DNA from: Eriocheir sinensis
Lineage: Eukaryota > Arthropoda > Malacostraca > Decapoda > Varunidae
Length of the DNA: 64,000 bases
Direction of reading: 5' to 3'
NCBI RefSeq assembly: GCF_024679095.1
Contig: NC_066529.1
Coordinates: 2,925,594 to 2,989,593 of the forward strand
This document shows, piece after piece, positions 1-12,480 of the stretch. The position numbers were made by a program, and so were the translations under genes. The notes beneath the pieces were generated by a model. The model was not told the DNA's origin and did not search any database. It worked only from the letters and a program-made list of their open reading frames with translations. Numbering within the stretch: position 1 is the stretch's first letter; every line of letters begins with the position of its first letter.

Positions 1-257
1 GGCATTGTGGGTCGTGTATGGAAAAGAAAAATGGGATGGAGAGAAGGATGAGGAGGGGGGAAGAGAAGGGAGGGAGAGAGAGGGAGGGATTAATTGGGTG
101 AATGAAATGGGAGGGAAGGCGAGATTGCGTAAAAGGGAGAAATGGAGGGAAGAGGAGGAGGAGGAGGAGGAGGAAGGGAGAGAAAGAAAGGAAGAGGAGG
201 AGAGAGAAGGGGAGGAAAAAGAGGGTGATAGGATATAGTAATGACATTTAGGGGGAA

Positions 258-293
<36 letters not shown>

Positions 294-300
294 TTATGAC
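1..300. repeat. Purine-rich low-complexity DNA with (GA)n
   Basis: Almost only A and G, ending in a (GA)14 run at 262-290. No gene seen. Confidence 0.85.
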
Positions 301-347
301 CTCGACGGCTCTTGGCACGGAAGCTGATGACCACAATGACTATAGTG

Positions 348-650
<303 letters not shown>

Positions 651-741
651 GCCTAACTTTCGGTAATTTCTCTACGACCTTCAAATTTTCATAACTCCCA
701 TTTTAAGAAGAAAAGTTTTAAATGCCCAGTGAATAAAAATG

Positions 742-743
742 TA

Positions 744-797
<54 letters not shown>
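742..797. repeat. (TTA)n microsatellite
   Basis: Pure trinucleotide run in AT-rich DNA. Confidence 0.95.
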
Positions 798-849
798 GTT
801 ATTATTATTTAAGGCCTTTTTATTTTTTTACCTTATTATTATTGCTTCA

Positions 850-1240
850 AATGTTTCTTTTTTTCTCTTTTTTTCTTTAATATATTTTCGCTCTTCTTTT
901 CTCTTCTCCTAAATTGATTCCTTCCTTTCTCTTTTCCTTGTGCAGTCTCTTCTCTTTCTCTTCTTCCCTCTTATCCTCTCCCTTCTCTCTCCTCTTTCCC
1001 TCTTTTCTCTCCACCCTTCTCTTCCCTCCTCTCATCGCCTCTCTCTTCACCCTCTCCCCCTTCTCTCTCTTTTCCTTTTTTCTCTTCCCTCCTCACATCG
1101 CCTCTCTCTTCTCTTCTTCTCTTCTTCTTCTTTCTCTTCGTTCTTTTCTCCTCAAGGTCGTTTCCTCATGGTCCTTGGATTGCCTTCTCTTCTTCATTTC
1201 TCCCTCTTTCATCCTTCAATCCTCCACTTCAGGTGTCTCT

Positions 1241-1272
<32 letters not shown>

Positions 1273-1829
1273 TTCTTCTTCTTCTTCTTCTTCTTCTTCT
1301 TCTTCTTCTTCCTCCTCCTCCTCCTCCTCGTCATTATCGTTATCAGCAGCATCAGCATAATTGTTATACTCCTGTTTTCTCTCGTTTCTCCTCTCCCGGT
1401 TCTTACTTTTTTATTATTCGTGTTTTTGCCGTTTTCGTTTCTTTTTCTTCCTTTTTCTTTATTCTTGTTTGCCATTTTTTTGTTTCTTTTTCTTCCCTTT
1501 CTTTTCTTTCTGGTTTTTTTCGTCTTCGTCTTCGTCTTCCTCCTTTTCTTCATTTGCTTCTAGCTGTTTTTCTTTCATCCTTCTCTTCTTTTTTCGTCTT
1601 CATCGCCACCGAATTTTTCCTCTTTTGTCGTCTCCTCCTCCTCCTCCTCCTCCTCTCCATTTTCCAAGTCGTCTTCGCATCTAAGGCCGTCTTTCATCGT
1701 ACCTTATTTATGCTTCCCTCCTCCTCCTCCTCCTCCTCCTCCTCCTCCTCCTCCTCTCGTGACTCGCTAATACGATTCACAAGCGAGCAAAGCATCTCTC
1801 TTCTCTCTCTCCCTTCCCTTCCCTTCCCA

Positions 1830-1888
<59 letters not shown>

Positions 1889-2510
1889 CGCGGGTCGTTT
1901 GAGGCACAGTAAGCCAAGTCAAGCAAGGTTGTTGTCTTTACTCTTTCTTGCCCCGTCCTCAAAAGCTTCCTCCCTTTGCCCTTTTCTCCCCTTTCTACCC
2001 CCCTTCTCTCCCTTTCCTCCCCTCCCTTACCTCCCTCTCTTCCCCTTTTCTCTCCCTTTCCTTTTTCCTCTCCCTCTTCTTCCCGTTTTCCTTCCCCTGT
2101 TTTCCCCTCCTTCCCTTCCCCTTTTCTTTTTCCCTCCTTCCCTTCCCTTCCCCTCTTCCCCTCCTTACCTTCCCCTTTTCCTTCTCCTCTTCTTCCCCTT
2201 TCCCTTTCCTCTTCCCCCTTTCCCTTTCCCCCTTCCCTTCTTCTTTCTTCCCTCTCCCCTTCTTCCCTTCCCCTATTCCCTCCCTCCCCTTTCCCTTTTC
2301 CATCCCTCCCCTTCCCCCTTTATCTTCTCCTATTCCCCTTCTTCCCCTTTCCTCTTACTTTCCTTCCTCCCCTCAGGCATTCCTTCCTTCCTGCCTTTCC
2401 ACTTTGATATTCCCTCTGCAAGCCAAATCCTCTAGTCTCCTCCTCCTCCTCCTCCTCCTCCTCATCCTCCTCCTCCCCCAGCCTCCACATCTTCCTGTTC
2501 TCCCCCTCGC
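850..2510. repeat. Polypyrimidine tract with CTT, CTC and CT arrays
   Basis: Contains (CTT)n 1232-1311, (CCT)n 1310-1329, (CTC)n 1633-1656 and 1719-1757, (CT)n 1833-1886 and a CCCTT-rich part 1970-2400. Long open frames here are Ser/Leu/Phe/Pro homopolymers produced by the repeats. Confidence 0.9.
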
Positions 2511-2540
2511 CAATCAACACGTTCATTTTTTAATCTATTT

Positions 2541-2570
2541 TCGGTAATTGAAAGAAACGTCAATTACCGA
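2541..2570. other. Perfect 10-bp hairpin
   Basis: TCGGTAATTG, a 10-base loop, then CAATTACCGA. It lies directly before the GC-rich patch with the YY1-like motif. Confidence 0.6.
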
Positions 2571-2574
2571 GTGT

Positions 2575-2630
2575 TTGCGTCAGCCATCAGCTCGGCGGAG
2601 GGCGGGACACGGCGGCGCCATCTTGCTGTG
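2575..2630. promoter_or_regulatory. GC-rich patch with GC box and YY1-like motif
   Basis: A short CpG-rich stretch inside simple sequence, with GGGCGGG and GCGCCATCTTG (reverse of the YY1 core CAAGATGGCG). It could be a promoter core, perhaps of the glypican's missing 5' end, but no exon can be tied to it. Confidence 0.28.
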
Positions 2631-2904
2631 GTACTGATGATGATGGTGATGGTGGTGGTGGTGGTGGTGGTGTAGGAATGCCTTGGATGGTTACAATGAT
2701 TCAGATGTTTGTAGTGAAAAACGGATTATACGTAAAAAAAAAAATAACCAGGCACATTCGTCTTTGAGCACTTGTTAACTTTCTCTCTGGATAATTGTGC
2801 TTAAAATAAAGGAAAAAGGAAAAATAAAAAAAAATCTAGTAATTAGGTTGTTAGTCCGAGGCGTCAGTCACACGCAGGAAGGTAATCTTAAATCTTACAT
2901 CGCC

Positions 2905-2954
2905 GCTCGGTCAGTCAGTCACCTAGGCAGTCGGTCAGTCAGTAAGTCAGTCAA

Positions 2955-2986
<32 letters not shown>

Positions 2987-3052
2987 CCAGTCAGTCATTT
3001 AGGCAGAGTCAGGAAGTCAGTAAGTCAGTCAGTCAGTCAGTCAATCAATCAT

Positions 3053-3083
<31 letters not shown>

Positions 3084-3180
3084 TTTAGGCAATCAGTCAG
3101 TCAGTAAGTCAGTCATTTAGGCAATCAGTCAGTCAGTAAGTCAATCATTTAGGCAATCAGTCAGTCAGTAAGTCAGTCAA

Positions 3181-3212
<32 letters not shown>

Positions 3213-3278
3213 CCAGTCAGTCATTTAGGCAGAGTCAGGAAGTCAGTAAGTCAGTCAGTCAGTCAGTCAATCAATCAT

Positions 3279-3309
<31 letters not shown>

Positions 3310-3897
3310 TTTAGGCAATCAGTCAGTCAGTAAGTCAGTCATTTAGGCAATCAGTCAGTCAGTAAGTCAGTCATTTAGGCAATCAGTCAGTCAGTAAGTC
3401 AGTCATTTAGGCAATCAGTCAGTCAGTAAGTCAGTCATTTAGGCAATCAGTCAGTCAGTAAGTCAGTCATTTAGGCAATCAGTCAGTCAGTAAGTCAGTC
3501 ATTTAGGCAATCAGTCAGTCAGTAAGTCAGTCATTCATTCAGTCAGTCAGTCAGTAAGTCAGTCATTTAGGCAATCAGTCAGTCAGTAAGTCAGTCATTT
3601 AGGCAATCAGTCAGTCAGTAAGTCAGTCATTTAGGCAATCAGTCAGTCAGTAAGTCAGTCATTTAGGCAATCAGTCAGTCAGTAAGTCAGTCATTTAGGC
3701 AATCAGTCAGTCAGTAAGTCAGTCAGTCAAATGGCCAGTCAGTCAGTAAGTCAGTCAATTAGGCAATCAGTCAGTCAGTAAGTCAGTCATTTAGGCAATC
3801 AGTCAGTCGGTAAGTCAGTCATTTAGGCAATCAGTCAGTCAGTAAGTCAGTCATTTAGGCAATCAGTCAGTCAGTCAAATGGCCAGTCAGTCAGTCA
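2905..3897. repeat. GTCA-based satellite with ~32-bp higher-order unit
   Basis: A tetranucleotide (AGTC)n field organised into about 20 copies of a 32-bp unit that begins ATTTAGGCAATCAGTCAGTC, plus variant blocks. A block of about 100 bp (ATTTAGGCAGAGTCAGGAAG and flanks) occurs twice, near 2998 and 3222. Confidence 0.9.
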
Positions 3898-4139
3898 ATT
3901 ACATGTTTGCAGATTTAAACATAATATCCTTTTTCGGGTTCCTGGTTGGACAGTTTATTCAGTCACAGCGTAAGTCACTTAAACGAAGAACAACCGAGAA
4001 AAAAAAGAGATAAAAAAAGTAATTCAAACCAGGGTGGCGGAAAATGAGAAGTTAATCCAATTCTATGTTTTGTTTCACCGAGCCAGCCTTTACACAATGG
4101 TCTCCGGCGTTTTGTGGGATTAAGGCCACACTTACTACT

Positions 4140-4330
4140 GGGTTTGTTAGTAAGTTAGTTAGTTGTTTGGTTAGTGAGTTAGTGAGTCCGTTAGTTTGTT
4201 AGTTAGAGGATTTGTGAGTGAGTGAGTGAGTTAGCGAATTAATAAGTGAGTTAGTGAGTCAGTTATTTAGTTAGTTGGAGAATTAGTGAGTGAGTGAGTT
4301 AGCGAATTAGTGAATGAGTGAGAGAAAAAA
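4140..4330. repeat. Degenerate (GTTA/GTGA)n tetranucleotide array
   Basis: TTAGTTAG and GAGTGAGT runs with interruptions. The 240 bp before it (3900-4140) look unique, with nothing recognised. Confidence 0.75.
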
Positions 4331-4339
4331 AAAGATAGA

Positions 4340-5245
4340 TAGATAGATAAAGAGAGAAAGCAACGTTGAAAAGAAGACTGTATCATGCAAGGTTCCTAAT
4401 AATGTCTGCAAATAAATTAATAAAGAAAGAAAGTTAGAAAATAAAGAAAGTTAAGAAAGTCAGTCGCTAAATCAATCAGTTATTTTGGCAGTAAGTCAGT
4501 CAGTCACTTACGCACTCTGTCAGTCAGTAAATCAGGCAGACAAACAAGGCGAGGATCAAAACACATCAGGGAGTATAAGGGTAGTCAGCCGTGCTCGATT
4601 CCTCATTTCTCTTCATTTGTATTTATAAGGAAGTGCTTGACCATGTTAACGGGGATATAGACTTTCCTTTGTTTCTTTTATCTTTTTCATCTGATTTGGA
4701 TCTTCTTTCTGCTAACTGATCAACTATTTACAGGAGGAGCGTCAACGGGGATTCTTTGTTTCTTCTTTTATTTATTTATTTGATTTCCTTGAGCTTCCTT
4801 CTTAACTGCAAATAAGTAAAGAAATAAAGAACGAAAGAGAGAAAGATAAAGAAAAAAAAGACGGAAGGAAAGATAGAGTGAGAAAGAAACGTCAAAAGAT
4901 TAATATATCACGCGGGGTTTCTAATTAAATAAGATAAAGAAAGAATGAAAGAGAAAGAAAGATAGAAAGATAGATAGAAAAAAAGAACCGTCAAAAGGAG
5001 ACTCTATATCACGCGAGGCTCCTAATAATCCATTCTTAACGACAAATAAATAGGTAGAGAAAGAAGGAAAAAGAAAGAAAGAAGCGTCAAAATGAAAACT
5101 ACATCAAAGTGGGTTCCTAAACAGAATCTCGTGTTAGTCAGACGAATGAAAGAAAGAAAGAAAGAAAAACAGATAGATAGATAGATAGAAAGAAACATAA
5201 AAAAAGAAGACTATATCACACGGAGTTCCTAATTAGAATATCGTG
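4340..5245. repeat. Degenerate tandem repeat, ~100-150-bp units
   Basis: A block of the form CGTCAAAAGGAGACTATATCAC, GGTTCCTAATAA, then GAAAGAAAGA recurs near 4350, 4880, 4985, 5085 and 5200 with many changes. No coding signal. Confidence 0.6.
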
Positions 5246-5410
5246 TTAGTCGTGCAGGCGGGCAGGCGGGGCGGGCGGGCAGGCGAGGCAAAGCAAGCAC
5301 ACAAGTATCCTCAGCAGAGTCCGCCCCGTCACCGCGGCGTCACGTCCCGTCCAGGGCAACGCGTGAGCCTGAGCCGCGGCCCCTCGCCCCAGGCACGCCC
5401 CCCTCAGTGC
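5245..5410. other. GC-rich CpG patch
   Basis: GGCGGGCAGG-type repeats followed by CpG-dense sequence (CCGCGGCGTCACGTC). It stands out from the surrounding low-complexity DNA. A promoter function is possible, but no start or exon is visible. Confidence 0.3.
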
Positions 5411-5584
5411 CGTATACATGCAGCGTCACCACCACCACCACCATCACTACCCTCATCGTCACCATCACCACCACTTACATTACCACCATCATCATCTCCA
5501 CTTCCATCAGTACCCTCATCACCACCATCACCACCAACAACATCAACCACACTTCCACCACCACGACCACCACCACTGCAACTT

Positions 5585-5644
<60 letters not shown>

Positions 5645-5647
5645 TAT

Positions 5648-5744
<97 letters not shown>

Positions 5745-5845
5745 ATTCAGCAAGTCAGTCTATCCGCTTACATGTTTATCTGCCAATCTACTTACCTACC
5801 TACTTACCAACCTACTTACCTACATAACTACCTACCTACCCGTTT
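5411..5845. repeat. CAC, CTA and CT microsatellites plus TACC repeats
   Basis: An imperfect CAC/CAT field to 5580, (CTA)n 5583-5680, (CT)n 5680-5741, then CTTACCTACC repeats to about 5845. Confidence 0.9.
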
Positions 5846-6017
5846 ACCCACATATTAATTGGTTCAAGTTGGATTCACTCACACTCAACAAAAATAGAAA
5901 AAGAACTAGTTAACCAATAGAGTCGTGGGTGAGTGGAACAGGCTTGGTCGTCATGTGGTGAGTGCTAATACGATAGATACATTCACGAAGAGGTTAGGTC
6001 AAGAATTATTCATGGGT

Positions 6018-6052
6018 AGTGAGGTGGTTAGGTTGGGTTAGGTTAGGTTTAC
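6018..6052. repeat. Interstitial TTAGG telomere-type repeats
   Basis: GGTTAGGTTGGGTTAGGTTA: short runs of the arthropod telomere unit. Similar runs occur at 12843, 12910 and 13035 and in the glypican intron minisatellite. Confidence 0.7.
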
Positions 6053-6183
6053 AGGAGCTGTCTTGTATTAGCTTTCCGACCTCTTGCAGACTCCTTACGT
6101 TCTTACACCTTATCACACCAAGACAAGGACTGGAGAACTGGTATTGAGGTTAAGCCGTTCGTCGAGGTCACTGCTCCTTAAAG

Positions 6184-6186
<3 letters not shown>

Positions 6187-6218
<32 letters not shown>

Positions 6219-6970
6219 GCTCTATCTCCCCGTCCTGTTTATGTATGTTTTCGCGCCTCGCTTTTGTCCTCCTTGTTATCTCGTCCTCTCCATCTTCTTG
6301 TTCTCGTCTTCCTCCTCCTCCTCTTCCTCTCACTCCTCGTTCTCCTCCTCTCTTTCTTCTCGGTGTTGTTCTCCTCGTCCTCTTCCATGTTTTCCTTTTC
6401 TCTTTGTTTACGTTCTTGTTTTCTCGTCCTCGTCCTCTTCTTCCTCCTCTCTTTCTTCTCGGTGTTGTTCTCTTCGTCCTCTTCCATGTTTTCCTTTTCT
6501 TTATTTTCGTTCTTGTTGTCTCGTCTTCCGCTTCATCCTCGTCCTTGCCCTTCTTATCTCCTTATTTTCGTCCTTGTTATTCGTTTTTGGCCTACTCTTC
6601 CTCTTCGTTCTTACCCTATTTCCTCTTTATCTCCTTATTTTCATCCCTGTCCTGTCCTCGTCCTCCTCTTCGTCCTCTTCCTCTCCATAGTTTCGTTCTT
6701 GTTCTCCTGTCCTCGTCCTCCTTTTCCTCCTCGTCCTCGTCCCTCGCCCTCCTAAAGAATCCGATCAGAACGAGAATGAATAGACAACATACCAGTCTTT
6801 CAGAAGTAGTTTCCCCTCTCTTTTCTTCTCCTTTGATCTCCTCCTCCCTCTCCTGCCCCTCTCCTTCCCCTCACACTCCTTCCTCCTCTCCCTCCCTCTC
6901 CCCCTCCATCCCTCCTCTTCCCTTCCTTTCGTCCCTCCGCTTCCCCTTTTTCCCTCCCATCTCATTTCCC
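6187..6970. repeat. (CA)n then polypyrimidine tract
   Basis: (CA)n at 6187-6218 is followed by TCGTCCTC/TTCCTC-rich DNA with a repeated CTTTCTTCTCGGTGTTGTTC segment (6352 and 6451). Confidence 0.85.
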
Positions 6971-7045
6971 TTCCACATTAAGCACAGAAAGGAAGGACTT
7001 GAGAGGAATGTGAAATACGACTGTGGGGTGAATTTCCATGTTGGT

Positions 7046-7050
<5 letters not shown>

Positions 7051-7091
<41 letters not shown>

Positions 7092-7147
7092 GGAATGACA
7101 GGTAAATGGGATATGGATGAGATGATTCTGTTATTTCCATATTTTAA

Positions 7148-7225
<78 letters not shown>
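7051..7225. repeat. (GA)n and (CT)n pair
   Basis: (GA)n at 7051-7088 and (CT)n at 7153-7225, complementary and about 65 bp apart, so able to form a long hairpin. Confidence 0.95.
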
Positions 7226-7229
<4 letters not shown>

Positions 7230-7513
7230 ATACGTTATTTCCCCCTGTTTTCCTGTTTTCCTTTTTTTTTTCTCTGCCTCGACGAAAGTAATATATATTT
7301 TTTTCCCTCCCGTTTTCTCTTTTCGGATATTGAAAGGAAATAACCACATTGAAGGTTTTCCTGTTTTCCTCTTCCTCCTCATTTTCCTCTTTTCATTTTT
7401 CTCTTTTTTTTGTCTCTGTTTTGCTGCCGATTACTCGCTTATATTTTTTTTCCTGGTTATTAGTTATTTTTTCTTTCTTGTGTTTTTGTCTCTTTTCTTT
7501 ATTTTGGGGTAAC

Positions 7514-7515
<2 letters not shown>

Positions 7516-7610
<95 letters not shown>
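7516..7610. repeat. (GT)n microsatellite, ~95 bp
   Basis: Pure GT run followed by A-run, CAC and GGA repeats to about 7760. Confidence 0.95.
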
Positions 7611-7612
<2 letters not shown>

Positions 7613-8044
7613 AGAAAAAAAAAAAACTTATCACCACTACCACCACCATCACCATCACCACCACCACCACCACCACCCTCTTGAGTACCCTTCCTCTTTC
7701 CTCTTCTCTCCTCTCCAATACAGATGACTCACGAAGAGGAGGAGGAGGAGGAGGAGGAAGACTCACTCGATTCAACTCCCTTCTCGTTGCTATCCCCTCT
7801 TCCTCTTCCTCCTCTTCTTCCTTTCTCTCTCCCCCTTTACATCAAGAGAACTCCCCCACTCCCTCCTTCCCCTCTCCCCTTCTTCCCCCTCTTTCTCCCC
7901 TTCATCGCCTCTTTGCATCCCTCCTTTAGTATTGGCCCTGTCGCCTAGTGCCTCATTTTCCCCTCTGTTTGTTTTTCGTCTACATGGGCACTCAATCATC
8001 CCCTTCTGTCTGGCCCTTCATCCGTCCCTTCGCCCGTCTCGTCT

Positions 8045-8520
8045 GGTGTCTTCCCTTCCCTTCCCTTCCCTTCAGTTCCCTTCCTTTCCCTTCAGTTCCC
8101 TTCCTTTGCCTTGCTTTGCCGTCCCTTCCCTTCCCTTCCCTTCAGTTCCCTTCCTTTGCCTTGCTTTGCCGTCCCTTCCCTTCCCTTCCCTTCAATTCCC
8201 TTCCTTTCCCGTCAGTTCCCTTCCTTTGCCTTGCTTTGCCGTCCCTTCCCTTCCCTTCCCTTCAGTTCCCTTCCTTTCCCTTCAGTTCCCTTCCTTTGCC
8301 TTGCTTTGCCGTCCCTTCCCATCCCTTCCCTTCCCTTCAGTTCCCTTCCTTTGCCTTGCTTTCCCGTCCCTTCCCTTCCCTTCCCTTCCCATCCCATCCC
8401 TTCCCTTCTCTTCCCTTCAGTTCCCTTGATTTGCCGTCCTTTCCCTTTCCTTCCCTTCCCTTCCCTTCCCTTCAGTTCCATTCCTTTGCCTTGCTTTCCC
8501 GTCCCTTCCCTTCCCCTCCC
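8045..8520. repeat. TTCCC-based minisatellite
   Basis: CCCTT pentamers arranged in ~55-bp units containing TTTGCCTTGCTTTGCCGTCC; about eight copies. Confidence 0.85.
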
Positions 8521-8599
8521 CTCGTTCCGATTCCTTGCTATCAGGTTTGCTCTTACGTGTAAAGACCTGGATTAGTTGTTGCCCAGACTGTCACCAAAG

Positions 8600-11099
8600 C
8601 CTTTTCCTCCTGCAATTCCTCGAGCTTTCCTTCCTCCCTTCCTCTCTTCCTTCTCTGCTTCCTCTTCGTCGTCCTCCTCCTCCTCCTCCTCCTCCTGCTT
8701 CTCTGTTGCTCATAATCCTCTTTCCTCCCCTTTCCTTCCCTGTATTGTGACGTAGCTTTCCTTTTATTCCTTCCTTTCTTGTTTCCTTCCTTCATTCCTT
8801 CCTTCATTCCTTCGTTGTTTATCTTCCTCTTCCTCCTCATCCTTCTTCTCTTCATCTTTCCCCGTTTCCTTATACTGTGGGTGTAGTTCTTTCCTCTTTT
8901 CCTTCCTTCCTTCATTTCCTTCCTCTTCCTTCTCTTCGTCCTTTTCTTTCTGTCGTTTTCCTCTTTCCCTCTTCCGCCTCCTTTTTTTGGTGACCGTAGA
9001 TCCTTCCTTTCTCCCTTCCTTCTTTCTTTCCTCCCTCCCTTCCTTCCTTCCTTCATTTCTTTCATTCATTCTCTCTTCGCTTAATCCTCTTCCTCCCTTC
9101 CCTGTAACGTAGCTCCTTCCTTTCTCCCTTCCTTCTTTCCTTCCTTCTTCCTTACTTCCCTCCTTCCTTCCATTCATTCATTCATTCATTCTCTCTTCGC
9201 TCAATCCTCTTTCCCCCTTCCCTCCTTCCTTCCATTCCTTCATTCATTTATTCTCTCTGCGCTTAATCCTCTTTCTCCCTTCCCTGTAACGTGGCTCCTT
9301 CCTTCCTTCCTTCCTTCCTTCTCCTCCTTTATCTCTTGATCCTCTTTCCCTCTCCCCATATTGTGAACAGATTCCCAGGCTCCCCATTCTCTCAGTTTCA
9401 CCCCTTTCCTCCTCCTCCTCCTCCTCCTCGTGTGTCTCAGCCGCCGCCCCTTCCTCTTGATCCTCTCCCCTCTTCCCTCCTCCTCCTCCCCAGTGTCTCG
9501 AGGCTCGTATCCCCTCAGGAGCAGAAGGGGAGGAGGTGGGGTGAAGGGAGGATCGATACAGTAGATCAAAAGAGTCGCTATGCTGCCTGAAAACAGGGCT
9601 CCCTTCCTGCCCTTATTCTTTACCCCTCTTTTCCCTTTCTCTTCTTTTATTTTCTCTTCTTTTCTCCTCTTCTCTTTTTCTCTTCCCTTTTTTCTCTTCT
9701 CTTCTCTTCTTCTCTTTTCTTCGGGTCTCTTCTCTGTTTTTTTCTTTTCTTTTCTCTTCTTTTTTCTTCTCTTCTTAGTTGTTGCCTTGACTGTCATTTC
9801 TCTTGCCTCTCTTCTCTTCTCTCCTTCTTTTTTCTCTCTCCTCTTCGTTTATCTTCTCTTCTCTTTCCTCCCTTTTCCACTTCATTCATGGTTTTTGTTT
9901 GTTTTCTTTATTCTCTCTTTTTTTTTCTTTCCTTTCCTTGTCTTCCCTTAATTTCCCTTCGTTTCCCCTTTCGTCTTTCTCTTCCCTTTTGTTTTGATTT
10001 TCTTTCTCTTCACTCCTTCCCTTCCCTTTCCTTCCTGTCCTCCCCTTTCCTTTCCTTCATTTACCTTGCATTTCCTTTCCTTTTCTTTCCTTCCCCTCCT
10101 GTGTTTTATTTCTTTTCTTTTAACTCATTATCGCTTCCTTCTCTTTTCATTTCCATCATCTCCTTTTCTTTCCATTCCTTTCATTCTTTTTTCCTTTCCT
10201 CTCCTTTCCTTCCCTTCCCTTCCCTTCCTGTTTTCTTTTTAACGCATTCTTAACGCTTCCTTCCTTCCCTTCCATTTATTTCCATCATTTTCGTTTCCCT
10301 GGTAATCACCTCATTATTTCCTCCATCATTTTTCCTCCCTCGTTGCCTTCCATTTCCTCCATTCTTCCTCTCTTTCTCTCTCTCTCATTGTCCTTCACGG
10401 CATTTGTTTTGCGGTCTTCTCTCTTCATTGCAGTCCCCTTCTCTTCCTTCCTTCCTTCCTCCATCTCATCCTGCTTTATTTATTTCGTTTCTCTCTCGTT
10501 CTTCTCTTCTGCTTCTTCTTCTCTTCCTTCATTTCTTCTTCCCTTCCTCTCTTTCTCTTATTTCATTTCTCCCTCTTTAGTTATTCTCTTCTTTTCTTCT
10601 TTCCTTCCTCATTCTCTTCCCTGGTTTCCTTTATTTCATTTCTCCCTCGTTCTTTTTCCTCTTCTTTTTCTCTTCCTTCCTTTCTCTTACTCTTCCTGCT
10701 TTTCCTTTTATCATTTCTCCCTCTTTCGTTCTTCTTCTTCCCTTTTTCTTCCCTCTATTCCTTCCTTCCTCCTACCCTTCCTGTTTCCCCTTATTTCATT
10801 TCTCCCTCTTTCGTTCTCCTCTTCTCTCTATGTCCCCGTTTATTCCTTCCTCTCGTCTTTCCCTCCCTCTCCAATTTAATGTTTGTTTGCTTTTTCCCTT
10901 TTGTTCACCGAGACGAAAAGAGAAAAATTAACAATATTTCTAACTTTTTTTTTTGCGGTATTTGTCTCTTGTTATCCTCCTCCTCCTCCTCCTCCTCCTC
11001 CTCCTCCACCTCCTTCTTCCTCCTCCATGTTTATCTTCGTAATGTTTCTCTATCTAGTTATCTATTTCCTTTTTATCCCCGAGGTTATTTATGTATATG

Positions 11100-11176
<77 letters not shown>

Positions 11177-11580
11177 TTACTTTAATTTCCTTCATTTTCC
11201 TTTTTTTCCATCCTTTCCCCTTTTCATCCTTTCTCTTGACTTCTCTTCCTTTCCTTCGAGTGCATTCATTTTCCTTCCCTGAAACGTCCCCTTTTCCTGT
11301 TTTCCTTTTCTTTAATCCCCATCGCATAGTTTTTTCCCTTTTCTTCCATTTTTTGTCTGTGCTTTCTTCCCTTCATTTTCCTTTCTTTTCCTTTCCTTTC
11401 CATCACTTGCTGTTCCATGCAGATTCTTTCTTCTTCTTTTCTTCCGTTTCCTCCCCTTCCTGTTTATTCTCTTTTCACTTACCTTTCCCGTCTTTTCTTT
11501 CCGAACCTCGCCATCGCTTCCCGTTTTCTCCTACTTCCCTCTCCTTGATTAGCAATTTCACGATACGTTCTTTTTAGCGG
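8600..11580. repeat. Long polypyrimidine tract
   Basis: CCTT, CTT, CTC and TTTCC blocks, with (CTC)n at 8670-8694, 9410-9429 and 10977-11006 and (CT)n at 11101-11172. Only about 9490-9600 and a few short gaps have balanced composition. No gene seen. Confidence 0.88.
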
Positions 11581-11854
11581 GAGCGAACGAACGCCTCGTC
11601 TCACCCCCGCCCTTCCCTTGTTGTCCCTGCTTAATGGGAGGAAGAGAAGTAACAAAGCGATTAAGTTAACGTTATTTATATGCGCTCAGTTTGTTGGGGG
11701 TCCTTTTTTATTTTCGTTTTTGCTTTATTATTATTTTTATGCTCGTTTCCCGCCCTCGCTCTCCCCCTCCCCCTCCAGCGTTTTGGGTTCGCGGATTTAT
11801 GATGACAATCTTCGTAGTTTGCGCGTGGGAAGTTGAGAGAATATATGAGGCAAG

Positions 11855-11856
11855 TT

Positions 11857-11890
<34 letters not shown>

Positions 11891-11958
11891 ATGGGGGTCA
11901 GAGAGAGTGGACTTAATCTCATTCTAAACTAGTGCTCATTCTTCTGGTTTCTGACACG

Positions 11959-12022
<64 letters not shown>

Positions 12023-12208
12023 CTGCGTCTTTAGGGGCTAAGAAACGCACGTCGTCTCTGCTAAGCCTTTACCGAACGCCTCCACGGTACTGTTTCGACA
12101 TATTACCGATAAACGATACCTCAGACATCACAGGGAATCAACTTGAGAGGCATCGATCAGAGGAACTTGCAAATTACACACACACACACACGCACGCACA
12201 CACACACT

Positions 12209-12244
<36 letters not shown>

Positions 12245-12445
12245 GAAGGTTGCAGCTAGACACATCGGCACTTGTTTTTTGTTGGTTTTCTTTCTATTGA
12301 TATGTTAGTTTTTTTTATATGAATTTAGTATTGTAACGATTACTTTAGTTGCCCCCCCTCTCCCCACGAAGGCATGCCTACCTGGCACAGGAGATCCAGC
12401 AGTTTTAAAGCAGTGGTATTTTTTTGTTGATTTAGTTTCTCTTGT

Positions 12446-12478
<33 letters not shown>
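11855..12478. repeat. GA, CT and CA microsatellites
   Basis: (GA)n 11858-11880, (CT)n 11961-12019, interrupted (CA)n 12175-12241 and (CA)n 12450-12478. The rest of 11581-12910 is ordinary sequence with no exon recognised. Confidence 0.9.

Positions 12479-12480
<2 letters not shown>

Noticed and set aside
1233..2435. 400-codon open frame rich in Leu, Pro, Ser and Phe
   Set aside because: Produced by CTT, CTC, CT and CCCTT repeats; all three frames are open and there is no domain or gene structure.
2905..3897. CRISPR-like regular repeats
   Set aside because: Direct repeats without unique spacers, in an intron-bearing eukaryotic genome; a satellite. The same applies to the 13.3-15.7-kb and 44.3-45.2-kb arrays.
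5243..5913. Overlapping open frames with Thr, Tyr, Leu and Ser-Leu repeats
   Set aside because: Translations of CAC, CTA and CT arrays in three frames.
7464..7775. Thr-His repeat protein on the minus strand
   Set aside because: Translation of the (GT)n array.
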